Source: Tridacna crocea (lineage: Eukaryota > Mollusca > Bivalvia > Cardiida > Cardiidae). From it: DNA of 64,000 nt. Position numbers and translations under genes: made by a program. Numbering within the stretch: the first letter of the stretch is position 1; each line of letters starts with the position of its first letter. The stretch is from positions 12,223,290-12,287,289 of the forward strand of contig OX031061.1 in the NCBI GenBank assembly GCA_943736015.1. Direction: 5' to 3'. Shown here one piece after another: positions 21,770-32,587 of this stretch. The notes beneath the pieces are model-generated. The model ran no database searches. It worked only from the letters and a program-made list of their open reading frames with translations, and was not told the origin of the DNA.

Positions 21770-22920
21770 GATTGATATCAATTGAATGAATAGGACAAAT
21801 TAACTTGGAAATGTTAAAATCTGAACTTTCCTAAAAGGACAGTGACAAAAATCAAACGAACACGAAGGTCAACCATTCTACTACTTGTTACATGGGATTA
21901 CACGTACTCCTTTTTCCACATTTCTTTTGTTAAAAAATAAGAAAAGATGTGTAACACTTGAACTGTGAAAAGTCCTCATTATGGAAAGGGTTGCCAAGGA
22001 GACACTACAGTCCATTGGCGTGAAGGGAATATCTTTTGAAAGATCATTTTATTTAACGCAACAGTAGGTCACAACAAATCTGAACCATGGTCTTGGAAAT
22101 GTGAGTTTAAAGGCACGCAAGAGGCCACAATAACAAAACAGGAGTCATCATACATTTAAATCTAAATCATACCATTCAAAAGTATGGAAAATATTGTGAA
22201 GATGACAGTCTGTTATCGTATGGCCGGGCCGTAATTTTTGTGTTATTTGTCGAAGACAATACCACTATGAGTTCAAGATTGAATTTTGATAACCACGTCT
22301 CTTATTTTGTGCAAAGCCGAAGGAAATAAACCCAGTTAAACTCATTCTTTCACAAGCGAATGAGTTTTTCGGTGGCACACAGATATGTAATTTGAAATGG
22401 CATATTAAAATATATTGGGCGAGGCCATCGATCGTTGACATACTTATTTTTGATTGAAAATAGCTTCTCTCGCACATAGCCTTTTATTCACGCAATGATA
22501 CAAATTTGCCTACTGACCCTGGACTGTTTCGTTCCAAAACCAATTCGTTCCATGGCCTGTTCGTCCTATGATTGCGCGCTACTCCATTTGATTGCTCATG
22601 TATATTTATAGATCGAAGTAATTGCTTGTAATGTTGGAAATTAAATGTAAAAGGCTAGAGATATTTCAAAATTATAGTTTTAAGGTACATGAGTACTCTC
22701 CCTTCAACCGAAAAGGTATTCATTTGCTTTTAAGCCAATATTTGAACAATATGTCTCTTTTTCTTTCAAACTATTGATTCCAAGCAATGGGTTTCCTTGA
22801 CAAATACCACTTCAGCGTTCTCAACGCTTTGATTTCATTATGTTAGTCGCTGGCAGAAAAAAAAGAACTTTAAAATCAGGCAAAAAATAAACAAGACACA
22901 GCTACCTGGCAGGTTTAAAC
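21770..22920. other. Intergenic, no gene seen
   Basis: Largely unique AT-rich DNA. I see no exon with homology and none of the repeat families. Confidence 0.4.
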
Positions 22921-23045
22921 CTAGTTTTGATATTGATTTTTCTGTCAGCGACTAACACTTGGACCGATTTTACAATGAGAGATTGTCATCTTTACAATGA
23001 TTTCCATACTTTTAAATGGAATGATATAAATCTAAATGCGTTTAA

Positions 23046-23266
23046 CTCATTACCAAACGACACTATTTTAGGTTTGTCCAAATTGAAAGCATTTGCAGAC
23101 GACAACATAAAAGTGACTGAAAATTTGAAATTAGTTTTGTGAAGGGTAGAAAACATCGTGGGAAAAGGAGAAAATGCTGGTTACCAGCATTTTCTCCTTT
23201 TCCCACAATGTTTTCAAAAGGCTTCTTTTCCAGGGGCGTCAAAAGTAGGGACTGTGTGGTAATGAG
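23046..23266 (+). mobile_element. Family A MITE, intact
   Basis: TTAA at 23042-23045 and 23267-23270. Ends CTCATTACCAAACGAC and GTGTGGTAATGAG. The hairpin is perfect for 30 bp per arm. Confidence 0.93.
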
Positions 23267-23331
23267 TTAAACACCTTTTTGTTTACTTTTGGCCTTAATT
23301 GGCACTATAATGCATCTCTGTGATGCGCTTA

Positions 23332-23535
23332 GCCCTTTTCCAAATTATCCCTGGTTTCAGGATCCTTAAATCACGGGCTTGTTTGTGGTGATAACTTTTG
23401 TTTTAAAGAAAAACATTGTGGGAAAAGGAGAAAATGCTGTTTACCAGCATTTTCTCCTTTTCCCACAATGTTTTCCAAAGGACTTTCAGCTCAGGGTCGT
23501 CAAAATACGGAATTAGTTTTGATACAGGGTTTAAA
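23332..23535. mobile_element. Family A variant with two right-type halves
   Basis: Left CCTTTTCCAAATTATCCCTGG and right GGGTCGTCAAAATACGG are both right-end modules flanking a perfect hairpin (23411-23474). The GCAGACGAC left module is missing on both sides. Confidence 0.6.
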
Positions 23536-23691
23536 GTGGAATCTATCTTTTACATTCATCTATAGTAGCTTTAATGTTGTCTATTGTGATCAGAATGTGT
23601 CTATCTACGTTTTGTTTTTTTCCCAGTTACTATAGGGAATAGAGGAGTCTCTCCGTGTTGTTTGAAAACTTGACAGCTTCAGGCCTTGAGT

Positions 23692-23824
23692 GAGTGAGTG
23701 AGTGAGTGTGAATGAATGAATGACTGAATAAATGAATGTCTGCCTGTCTGTCTGTCCGTGAATGAATGAAGTAATGAATGAATATCTGTCTGTCTGTCTG
23801 TGTGTCGATCGGTCGGTCGGTCGG

Positions 23825-23895
<71 letters not shown>

Positions 23896-23932
23896 TTCTC
23901 TGTCTCCGTCTCTATGTCTGTCTCTCTCTCTC
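23692..23932 (+). repeat. Compound microsatellite
   Basis: A succession of (GAGT)n, (GAAT)n, (CTGT)n, (CGGT)n and long (TC)n. Frames through it give Leu/Ser-rich peptides that are not genes. Confidence 0.95.
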
Positions 23933-24029
23933 AATGATGATGATGGTGAATACCGGCCCAGACTGCATTTTCTGCACAGCTGCTGATAAGCCACTCCCAA
24001 CCGAGCTCCAGTACGGAAGTTGGTGCACT

Positions 24030-24405
24030 ATCTTCAGCTAGATGGCATTCTATACAAATACTCATCTATCTAATTTGGGATTCCTGGCTACAGTACCGGA
24101 CTACTTTTCTACGCGACAACCGTTAATTTGAATTTCAAATTAAAATAAACTTTTACTCAATAAAACGCTACCAGGTGCAATTCATTTAGCTTTAATCTGG
24201 AGTTTAGAGAAATGCGGAGCTGAAAACAGACCTGATTTCTCCTCAAACGCATTGATATCTAACGCCATTTTCCGCAATCCTACTCTATAGAGCGTATTGC
24301 TACAATCTCCCCAATATCGGGTAGAGTGATGCATCATATAAGACAAGGTCGAATCTTCGAAGAATACATGACATGCGCAGACAACAGAAATCGGTGGCGT
24401 GCAGG
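24030..24405 (-). repeat. Family O repeat, copy 1
   Basis: From GCTAGATGGCATTCTATAC to GAATACATGACATGCGCAGA. It matches 43855-44212 inverted and, in shortened form, 54685-54748. Confidence 0.65.
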
Positions 24406-24658
24406 ATTTGAACACAGGTGATCACTGGCTCTAACCCATAGCATTGTGAACTGCGATCCGTATATTGGCCAAAAGTCATTGCGTTAGTCATTCCTCTCTC
24501 ACCTCTTTTCAGCATTTCAACCAGGCTGTGTATGTAAGTAGGCTGTAACTTGAAAAGAATGTTGGCGTAAAGGAAAAACTGCAGAAAACTGAGGCATGGA
24601 TGTAAGTGCCCTTTGCCCAGCGATATTGCTGAAACATTTTTGAAAACGGCTTTAACTC

Positions 24659-24862
24659 TTTACCAAACGAGTTGTCCAGATCGAAAGCACTTGCAAACGA
24701 CAAAATAAATCTAACTCAAAAATTAAAATTTGTTTCCAGTAAAGAAGAAAACATTGTGGGAAAAGGAGAAAATGCTGGTAACAGCATTTTCTCCTTTTCC
24801 CACAATATTTTCAAAAGGCTATCACAGGGTCGTAAAAGCTAGGGATTGTTTGGTAAAGAGCT
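24659..24862 (+). mobile_element. Family A MITE
   Basis: Left TTAACTCTTTACCAAACGAG with a short internal deletion of the usual ACAAAATTTTAG. The hairpin centre is shortened to GCTGGTAACAGC. The right end TTGTTTGGTAAAGAG abuts family E. Confidence 0.85.
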
Positions 24863-25394
24863 AGAGGTGGCCCTTCAGATTTTGAGGCAAACATTTTACA
24901 AAAACACACACAAAAAAATAATCGTTATACTCCCAAAGCCTTATAATTTTCATTCATAAAACCCCAGTAGTCGAAAACCATCAAACAACAAGAAAAATTA
25001 GAGATTTACTACGGCCGTCGACACCGACGGAAAACACGGTCTATTTTTACATGAGCAACTTAACATACCAGAAATAATCAGACGAAGCTTCAAACATAGC
25101 GTCCGAAAAAGACATTAGTGGAAAAAAAATACATCTTTGTTATGTTATGGAATTTAAGCATCATTAGTCACTTAACATTCCCAAAAACTTTTTTTTTTAA
25201 TGTTTGGCGCGAAATCTAAAAATAGCTTAAGAGGCTGCGTAGCCATTTAGGGGAATACCACCCATTTTTTTTTTGTGTAATATTATGTTTCTTAATTATT
25301 GATGATTTTTATTGCTTTTTTTTCACATAAATTTCAGTGATATATATATTTTTTAATTTGGTGTCATGTGAAAAACCTAAATACCCACCTTTAA
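24863..25394 (-). mobile_element. Family E element, inverted
   Basis: Begins GAGGTGGCCCTTCAGATTTT and ends ACCCACCTTTAA. It sits precisely between two family A copies and shares its terminal TTAA with the one to the right. Confidence 0.8.
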
Positions 25395-25668
25395 GTCATT
25401 ACCAAGCGACAGAATTTTAGGCTTGTCCAAATTGAAAGCATCGGCAGTTAACAAAATAAAAGTGACTGAAAATTTGAACTTTTTTTGTGAAGGGTAGAAA
25501 TCATTGTGGGAAAAGGAGAAAATGCTGGTTACCAGTATTTTCTCCTTTTACCACAAAGTTTTCTACTCTTCTTCAGTCAAGTTTCAATTTTCGAATCACA
25601 TTTATTTTGTCGTCTGCAAAATGCTTTGAATTTGGACTAGTCTTGCATTTTGACGATTGGTAAAGTGT
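25395..25668. mobile_element. Family A variant with two left-type halves
   Basis: TTAA at 25391-25394 and 25669-25672. Left GTCATTACCAAGCGACAGAA and right TTGTCGTCTGCAAAATGC are both left-end modules, making the whole 274 bp element palindromic. Confidence 0.8.
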
Positions 25669-25919
25669 TTAACAGCAGTCTGTTAGTTACACGATTTAGA
25701 GGTGCACAGTGCAACAGCAGCTGTCAATTTTACTTTTAAATTAAAATGTTTAATTTTTTTTATCAATTGAATAATCAAGTATCTCAATTGGAAATCTCAA
25801 AAACTTGATTAAGAATTAATAACAACTGAAAAGAAAATCACAGAAAGATTTGAAGCTCTGAGGGCCTACATACATAGAGGATGCTGGTGTGTCCTTTTTT
25901 TTTTGTCATGCAAATCGCT

Positions 25920-26050
25920 TTTTGTTAAAAAAGACACACACAGACACAGACACACAAACAGACGGACGGACGGGCGCAGAGACGCACCGACCGATGGACA
26001 GACAGACGTAACGGAAAGACAGACGGGCAGACAGACAGAGACATGGGCGA
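25920..26050 (+). repeat. Degenerate CA/GACA-type simple repeat
   Basis: Runs of ACACACAGACACAGACAC, then GACGGACG and GACAGACAG units. No coding signal beyond composition. Confidence 0.85.
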
Positions 26051-26280
26051 GAGAAGCAGACGAACGGATAGACCTGCTTTGCACCCAGTTTGACTTTATA
26101 CTTTGCTGTTCTTGTTGTTGTTGTTCTTAAAGCTGAAATAATTAAATTTCAGTTGCTGCAAAAATTTCTAGGTTTCCACAGAGGTAGGGGAGGTAAATCG
26201 TATTTACTTATGATACCAGCATAATTGCAAAGAGTAGTTTGCCCATTTGCCTTGTCCCATAGGAATGCGACTTTTTAACC

Positions 26281-26368
26281 CTTTACTAAACAATCCCTGT
26301 TTTTTACGACCCTGAGATGGAAGCCTTTTGAAAGCATTGTGGGAAAAGGAGAAAATGCTGGTAACTGA
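26281..26368 (-). mobile_element. Family A half element ending at dyad centre
   Basis: TTAA then CCCTTTACTAAACAATCCC and one hairpin arm to GCTGGTAAC, where unrelated sequence begins. The other arm and the far end are gone. Confidence 0.8.
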
Positions 26369-26545
26369 TGTATGTACAACATACAGTATGGAAATACAAA
26401 AAATAAATGAATGTCATAGAGATAATGATGTGATTGGACCTTGAGAGTATAAAAAGAGAAAGGGTAGAAAGTTTAGAGGAAAGGTAATACATGTATTTGT
26501 CTAAAACAGGAAAATCAGTTAAAGCTTGTAACAGAAACATATCTT

Positions 26546-26632
26546 AACTCTATACCAAATGTCAAAATTTTGGACTGGTCCAAAGTGAAGGCATTTGCAG
26601 ATGACAAAATAAATGTGAATCACAACTTGAAA
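26546..26632 (+). mobile_element. Family A left-end fragment
   Basis: TTAACTCTATACCAAATGTC and TTTGCAGATGACAAAATAAA are present. It stops before the hairpin and is followed by a family F fragment. Confidence 0.75.
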
Positions 26633-26636
26633 TCAG

Positions 26637-26690
26637 GGCCCGTATTCACCAACCATTCTTAAGAACGTTCTTTGTCTTATTCTCTAGCAG
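26637..26690 (+). mobile_element. Family F fragment
   Basis: GGGCCCGTATTCACCAACCA followed by TTCTTAAGAACGTTC. Left arm only. Confidence 0.75.
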
Positions 26691-26722
26691 CAGACGGCTT
26701 TGACAGATTGTAGGGTGTTTAA

Positions 26723-26945
26723 CTCATTACCAAAAGACAAAATTTTAGGTTCGTCAAAATTGAAAGGAATTGCAGACGACAAAATAAAAGTGACTGAAAA
26801 TTTGAAATTTATTTTTTGAAGGATAGAAAACATTGTGGGAAAAGGAGAAAATGCTGGTTACCAGCATTTTCTCCTTTTCTCACAATGTTTTCTAAAGGCT
26901 TCTTTTTTAGGTACGTCAAAAGTAGGGATTGTAATGGGTAATGGG
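26723..26945 (+). mobile_element. Family A MITE, intact
   Basis: TTAA at 26719-26722 and 26946-26949. Ends CTCATTACCAAAAGAC and GGTAATGGGTAATGGG, the last block duplicated. Confidence 0.9.
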
Positions 26946-27081
26946 TTAACGCAGTTTGAAACAGAATTTCATCAGTATCACAGCAGCTGCAATGTTTTCA
27001 TAAGTGATTTGAAGGAGGACGCAAAAGCGTCTGCGTTGAAGAGAGTGGGTCATGTAATTAATGACGTGACACATTTGATCC

Positions 27082-27316
27082 TTTATCAAACGACAAAATT
27101 AATTATGCAATTGTCTAAAATTAAACACATTTTTAAGCAAACGAAATTAATGTGACTCAAATGTGATGGGATTTGTCATTGACAAAACATAAAACATTAT
27201 GGGAAAAAGGAGAAAATGCTGGCTACCAGCATTTTCTCCTTTTCACACAACGGTTTTTTTTTCAAAAGGCACTTTCTTTCCCGGACATAAAACACACGGG
27301 ATTATATTGTAAAGGC
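27082..27316 (+). mobile_element. Family A MITE, abutting the next copy
   Basis: Left CTTTATCAAACGACAAAATT, right ATATTGTAAAGGC. Its right TTAA (27317-27320) is also the left TTAA of the next element. Confidence 0.8.
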
Positions 27317-27320
27317 TTAA

Positions 27321-27541
27321 CCCATTACCACACAATCCCTACTTTTGACGCCCCTGAGAAAGAAGCCTTTTGAAAACATTGTGGGAAAAGGAGAAAATGC
27401 TGGTAAACAGCATTTTCTCCTTTTCCTACAATGTTTTCTACCCTTTACAAAACAAATTTCAGAATTTCAGTCACTTATATTTCGTCGTCTGCAAATGCTT
27501 TCGATTTGGACAAGCCTAAAATTTTGTCGTTTGGTAAAGGG
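27321..27541 (-). mobile_element. Family A MITE, intact
   Basis: TTAA at 27317-27320 and 27542-27545. Ends CCCATTACCACACAATCCC and GTTTGGTAAAGGG. Hairpin centre GGTAAACAG has one mismatch. Confidence 0.92.
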
Positions 27542-27649
27542 TTAAATTACGAGAGAGTAACGTTTATCAATAGAATCGTTTTTGCAATTCTGTGTTGCAA
27601 AACATTATTAATGATAGGCGCTTTGTATAGCTTGTGATTCAAACCTTTA

Positions 27650-27752
27650 ATGGCAAAGCGCGACTCACTGACCTATAGTGGACAGTGTAGATCAAGACCA
27701 GATTGCATAGAACGTACAGTCTGATCTTGCGTCTACACTCTCCGATAAGTAA
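27650..27752. mobile_element. Family C element, copy
   Basis: Left AAGCGCGACTCACTGACC, inner hairpin GTGTAGATCAAGACCAGA / CTGATCTTGCGTCTACAC. Confidence 0.7.
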
Positions 27753-27847
27753 ACATCTTCCTTTCCCCCCCACCCTGCTAAAATGATACCTTTGCAAGAG
27801 AGAGAAAAAAAATCCTATTTGAATTTATTTAGCAAGCAAAGAGTTAA

Positions 27848-28068
27848 CTCATTACCAAACGACAATATTTTAGGTTTGTCAAAATCGACAGCATTTGTAG
27901 ACGACAAAATGAAAGTGAATGAAAATTTGAAATGTGTTTTGTGAAGGGTAGAAAACATTGTGGGAAAAGGAGAAAATGCTGGTTACCAGCATTTTCTCCT
28001 TTTCCCACAATGTTTTCTAAAGGCTTCTTTCTCAGGGGTGTCAAAAGTAGGGATTGTGTGGTAATGGG
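27848..28068 (+). mobile_element. Family A MITE, intact
   Basis: TTAA at 27844-27847 and 28069-28072. Ends CTCATTACCAAACGAC and GTGTGGTAATGGG. Confidence 0.93.
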
Positions 28069-28283
28069 TTAACTTCTAAAATATTAATCTATCGTCCTTT
28101 GTATAGAACATCTTACTATAGCTATAGAATCTGATCGCGCTGTCCCTCTGTTGCACTGATGTTGAGTGTTGTGCGCGTGGTAGGGGGTCGGAGAAATCGA
28201 TAGGAAACTAGTGAGGAAATCCAACAATGAACTTGTATAGAGGAGCTTTACAACTGCTTATTTGATGGTTCTATTGCGTTTAA

Positions 28284-28505
28284 CTCATTACCAAACGACA
28301 GTATTTTAGGCTTGTCCAAATCAAAAGCATTTGCAGACGACAAAAATAAAAGTGACTGAAAATTTGAAATTTGTTTTTTGAAGAATAGAAAACATTTTGG
28401 GAAAAGGAGAAAATGCTGGTTACCAGCATTTTCTCCTTTTCCCATAATGTTTTCAAAAGGCTTCTTTCCCAGGGTCGTCAGAAGTAGGGATTGTGTGGTA
28501 ATGGG
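28284..28505 (+). mobile_element. Family A MITE, intact
   Basis: TTAA at 28280-28283 and 28506-28509. Ends CTCATTACCAAACGAC and GTGTGGTAATGGG. A SINE starts immediately after the right TTAA. Confidence 0.93.
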
Positions 28506-28508
28506 TTA

Positions 28509-28730
28509 ACGCCATTTTTCAACATTATTTCAGTTATATCGCTACGGACAGCGCAAATATCCAGTATCCCGCACTTTCTAAGCCACTGGCTGCTTTCCCA
28601 CATTACGGCGTCATCGAAACATTGGTCAGCGGTGTGAGAGAAACCTTCTGCAAAGACTGTCATCAATTCTCGGGACAACACTGGCGGAGCCAGTATAATG
28701 CAGAGAAATGGTCCACCCCTACAAAATGAC
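28509..28730 (-). repeat. SINE (family G), inverted, 3' part
   Basis: Starts ACGCCATTTTTCAACATTAT and TTTCAGTTATATCGC, the inverted SINE tail side, and continues through CCACTGGCTGCTTTCCCAC. The tRNA-like head is not preserved. Confidence 0.7.
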
Positions 28731-28904
28731 CCATGGTTCATTTCTGTACACGTAGAGAATAATGACCCTGGAATAGGGAATAGGGACTTAGCCCCCTCCA
28801 CACCCCCCCACCCATCCATCACTCCGGCCCTAAACGTGATGGATCAGACAGCTTATTCGCCTCAAGTCAGATTTTGATCTACTCCACAACAACAAAAATA
28901 AACC

Positions 28905-29160
28905 AGTAACCATAGTAAAAGAGGAATTAATGGATCTGTCTGGTGCATTATAGATGTACCAAGCAAGACATCACATTGTAATGGATCAGATTGTTTGTTT
29001 CAGAATTGTCTGAATTATGAGATAGAACGGTTCTTGCACATATAGAAAAATTATCGAAAGCAAAATGCTTCGACCCATGTCAGCGAAATGCGCAGGCTGA
29101 CAGGGGTCGATATTTTTTGCAGATGCATCAAGCCTCCTTTCAACAGAGCATGGGTCACGT
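28905..29160 (+). mobile_element. Family D element
   Basis: Contains GACCCATGTCAGCGAAATGC, where the inner half of the core palindrome is deleted, then TTTTTGCAGATGCATCAAGC and CAACAGAGCATGGGTCA at the right end. Confidence 0.7.
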
Positions 29161-29189
29161 TTTCGTCTATTGCGCTGTATGTCTATAGT

Positions 29190-29460
29190 TTACATAAGAG
29201 CCATGTTCTGTGAAAAGGGGGCTTAATGCATCTGCGAAAAGCATCAACCCAGGTCAGCCTACGCAGTGTGCGCAGGCTGACCTGGGCCGAAACTTTTCGA
29301 TATGGGTCAATTTTCTGTGAGTTCAGGGCATCAGTCTACCCCATGATTAATTAGGTTGTTCGTAAAGCTGCTCTTAAAGATGCTTAGTGATATGAAGACT
29401 TGAGGCGGTGTCCATGTATCACGGAGATGCCTTAAGCCTCCTTTTGCCAGGGCATGGCTT
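29190..29460 (-). mobile_element. Family D element, inverted, complete
   Basis: Begins ATAAGAGCCATGTTCTGTG and ends AAGCCTCCTTTTGCCAGGG, with a terminal GCATGGCTTA. The core (29241-29297) pairs ACCCAGGTCAGCCTACGC with GCGCAGGCTGACCTGGG. Confidence 0.8.
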
Positions 29461-29462
29461 AA

Positions 29463-29650
29463 CCCTTTCCTAAACGACGAATTTTGGACTCTTCCAAACC
29501 GAAAGAGTTTGCAGACGACTATTTTAGATTTGGAGAAAATGGCAGAAAGTTCTCAAAAGGGTTACGAGCAATTTCTCCTTTTCCCGCACTGTTTTCAAAA
29601 AAAATTTACTGCAGACACGTAAAAACCAGGGCTTGTTTGGGAAAGAGAAT
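29463..29650 (+). mobile_element. Family A MITE, subfamily 2, one hairpin arm deleted
   Basis: TTAA at 29459-29462, then CCCTTTCCTAAACGAC. The left arm is missing up to the centre, leaving GTTACGAGCAATTTCTCC on the right. The right end is TTGTTTGGGAAAGAG. Confidence 0.8.
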
Positions 29651-29654
29651 GTAG

Positions 29655-30290
29655 TGTGACGTCATTCTATATTGAGTGACGTCTTTCAATGAGTGAGTAA
29701 TTCAATGGAACATAATCACCCCTCACAACGTACGTCAGTGTGACGTCACAGGTAGTGATATCGGACCCTTGTTATAAAGTCAATGTGCGTGTTTGGTAAG
29801 ACTGTTTTTTCTTTTTTTCGTAATAGTTCCTTTAAATGATCTGAAAAAGTCTTTAGACCTCCAAAGCGTACAATGCCTAGGGGCTTTATTTTTTTTCAAA
29901 GCTTTTGTTAACTACTTATAGATAGTAGATTAATAATGGAATAGACTTCGACCAACTATTAAAACCCAATCACTTTTTGATATTTGGTCAGATCGTTTGT
30001 GCATATAGACAACTGCTTCCTTTTTAAAACACCAGAATATTAAACGTATTCATCTAATGTCTTTGATAAATACACGATAGTCTTTGTAGTCCATTTGTAT
30101 CCACCCAAGCTAGCCTCATTCTATCTTCATATCGTAGTTACTTTTCAATATGGCGGACATAAATTATGAAAATGCCCAGGTCAGATATCACTTCCTGTGA
30201 CGTAGGTTGTCACCCTTGATAATCTTCATCCGCGTTTTTACTCTAAGTTTGAACTTGTTTTCATTTCACTAAGAATTGGCCATGTTAGAA
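29655..30290. other. Intergenic, no gene seen
   Basis: Contains a TGACGTCA site near 29744 and short T-runs. No exon recognised. Confidence 0.4.
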
Positions 30291-30292
30291 TC

Positions 30293-30463
30293 GAAATAAT
30301 CTTCTTTCTATCGTGGTATATCGTTCAATAAACCGCGTTGTGAGTTATGAGGTGCAATGAATAAACCACTCGGGCTATTGCCCTCGTGGATTATTTATTG
30401 TGCCTCATAACTCACAACTGTGGTTTATTGAACGATATACCACAATAGAAAGAAGATTATTTC
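30293..30463. repeat. Family M: palindrome of about 170 bp
   Basis: The arms begin GAAATAATCTTCTTTCTATC and end GATAGAAAGAAGATTATTTC-like; they pair almost without gaps through ATATCGTTCAATAAACC / GGTTTATTGAACGATAT to a centre at GGGCTATTGCCC. Single copy in the window. Confidence 0.85.
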
Positions 30464-30511
30464 TTAAATAAAGCATCAAAACTGTGAGAGTTATGATTAC
30501 GTTTGTTGCAC

Positions 30512-31062
30512 TTAAAGGTGGCCCTTCAGATTTTGGGATGAATTTTTAACAAAAATACAAAAAATTCATCCTTATACTCCCAAGGCCTATTAATTTTCAT
30601 TCATAAACCCCAGTAGTCGAAAACCATCCGACAACAAAAGAAATTAGAGATTTACTGCGGCCTAGGTCGACACCGACGGGAACCACGGTCTATTTTTAGA
30701 TGAGCAACTTGCTAATTCACACACCGGAAATACACAAATGACGCTTCAAACATAGCGACCGAAGAAAAAATTATGGAAAATAATTACATGTTTGTTATGT
30801 TATGGAATTTAAGCATCATTAGTCACGTGCCAGTCACTTTGCATTCCCACAATGCTTCTTTTGATTTTTGGCGCGAAATCTAAAAATACTTTAAGAGGCT
30901 ACGTAGCCTTTTAAGGGAATACCACAAAAAAAAAAAAAATATTTTCGTAATTTTATGATTCTTAATTATTGATGATTTGTATAGTTTTTTCACACAAATT
31001 TCAATAATATATATATTTTTTAATTTGGTGAGAGCTGAAAATTCTAAATACCCACCTTTAAA
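30512..31062 (-). mobile_element. Family E element, inverted, complete
   Basis: TTAAAGGTGGCCCTTCAG to ACCCACCTTTAA, 551 bp. It shares GTGCCAGTCACTTTGCATTC and GGCTACGTAGCC with the 13531 copy. Confidence 0.82.
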
Positions 31063-31171
31063 AAAAAGAAAACAGACGGGTGGAATATTTCATTAGCACT
31101 TCCTACTCTTGAGTTTTGACACCTGCGAAACGCTAGCCAACCTTATGGAAAACATCTGTTTTACAGCTTAA

Positions 31172-31382
31172 CCTTTGACCAAACGACAAAATTTAAGACC
31201 TTTCAAAACTAAGAGAATTTGCAGACGACATGGAAATGTGACTTAAAACTGAAGTTTTTCTTTGGACGTGTGGAAAACATTGTGTAAAAAGGAGAAAATG
31301 CTGGTGTTGTTTCATTTTCCTACAATGTTTTCAAAAGCCTTCTTTCTTTGGGTCGTAAAACTCGGAGTAGTTTGGTAAAGGG
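31172..31382 (+). mobile_element. Family A MITE, right arm eroded at centre
   Basis: TTAA at 31168-31171 and 31383-31386. After GAGAAAATGCTGGT the sequence jumps to GTTGTTTCATTTTCC, so the inner right arm is missing. Confidence 0.88.
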
Positions 31383-31399
31383 TTAAACGCAGACGATAT

Positions 31400-31680
31400 T
31401 TACTGTGCATGTTTGATAAACAATGAACATGCAGAGAAAGTATAAGCTACGTGAGTGGTTAAATATGCTATATTTACAGCCTGCCTACATTGATATATGA
31501 TGGAGATAAGGATCAGACGGCTCATTCGTAATAACTTCCTACTTTCATATTCTAAATAAAACTCTAACTGTAAATACCACAAATAGCCATTTGATTGGTC
31601 GAGAACAGCACGTTTCGACCAATTAAATAGCTTGTTGTGATACTTAGACTAAAATTCAAAATGGTAGCTCAGTACACACA
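31400..31680. other. Intergenic, no gene seen
   Basis: Short spacer. A TTGATTGGTCGAGAACAGC / TTTCGACCAATTAAATAGC inverted repeat is present near 31590-31630. Confidence 0.4.
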
Positions 31681-31681
31681 T

Positions 31682-31888
31682 CCTGGGTCTGTATTCACCA
31701 ACCATTCTTAAGAACATGTATTCTTTGTCTCATTCTTCAGAAGTTTGTCAACGTGAAAGTAACAGAAGTTCTGATTGGCTAAACCATTTGGTTTAGCCAA
31801 TCAGAAGTTCTGCTGCTTTCACTATTAGACAATCTTGAAGAATAAGACAAAGAACGATTTGAATAATCGATAGTGAATATGGACCCTG
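31682..31888. mobile_element. Family F foldback element, near-complete
   Basis: GGGTCTGTATTCACCAACCA at left and ATAGTGAATATGGACCC at right. The centre GGCTAAACCATTTGGTTTAGCC is perfectly paired. Confidence 0.88.
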
Positions 31889-31917
31889 GTCGGTTGTACT
31901 TGGAGAACAAGCTGATT

Positions 31918-32155
31918 TCATATATGAGCCATGCTCTGATAAAAAGGGGTTTAATGCATCCTTATTGATCCATAACATCCACTTTTCTTTTAACAACCGA
32001 CTTAATCATGACTTAGACTGGTCCTTGAACATACCGACAATTGACCAATATCGAACAGTTTCGGCTCAAGTCAGCCTGGGCAGACTACGCAGTCTGACCT
32101 GAGCCTGAACTCTTCGCAGATGCATTAAGCCCCCTTTTCAAAGGGCATGACTCAT
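31918..32155 (+). mobile_element. Family D element, complete reference copy
   Basis: Terminal inverted repeats ATATATGAGCCATGCTCTG and GGGCATGACTCATATAT, inner repeats GTTTAATGCATCC / AGATGCATTAAGCCCCC, and core CAAGTCAGCCTGGGCAGAC. About 240 bp, non-coding. Confidence 0.88.
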
Positions 32156-32361
32156 ATATTATGTTGATTTTTTTTTTATAAAAGTGAACATAACGAATTT
32201 GCAGACATTACTCTTCCAGTCGCCTGTAGATAACTTACATATCGAGGGGTACATGCAAGGCTATTGTAAGTGCATATACATTGTAAATGCACTTATAATA
32301 GTCTTGCACTAACCCCGTGCTATATATATTCAAGAGTGGTTCTCTGTGACGAAGGTATTAA

Positions 32362-32581
32362 CCCTTTCCCAAACAAGCCCTGGTTTTTACGTGTCTGCAG
32401 TAAAAGTCTTTTGAAAACACTGTTGGAAAAGGAGAAATTGCTCGTAACGAGCAATTTCTCCTTTTCCCACAGTGTTTTCAACCCTTTTTGAGAACTTTCT
32501 GCCATTCTCTCAAAACCTAAAATTGTCGTCTGAAAACTCTTTCAGTTTGGAAGAGTCCAAAATTTGTCGTTTGGGAAAGGG
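32362..32581 (-). mobile_element. Family A MITE, subfamily 2, intact
   Basis: TTAA at 32358-32361 and 32582-32585. The hairpin carries the subfamily-2 sequence GAGAAATTGCTCG / CGAGCAATTTCTC. Ends CCCTTTCCCAAACAAGCC and GTTTGGGAAAGGG. Confidence 0.93.
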
Positions 32582-32587
32582 TTAATG

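Noticed and set aside
23762-24041. Ser/Leu-rich frames starting at 23762 and 23778
   Set aside because: They are translations of the compound CTGT/TC microsatellite.
28478-28822. 114-codon minus-strand frame
   Set aside because: It overlaps an inverted SINE and the end of a family A MITE. No domain, and the frame is not kept in other copies.
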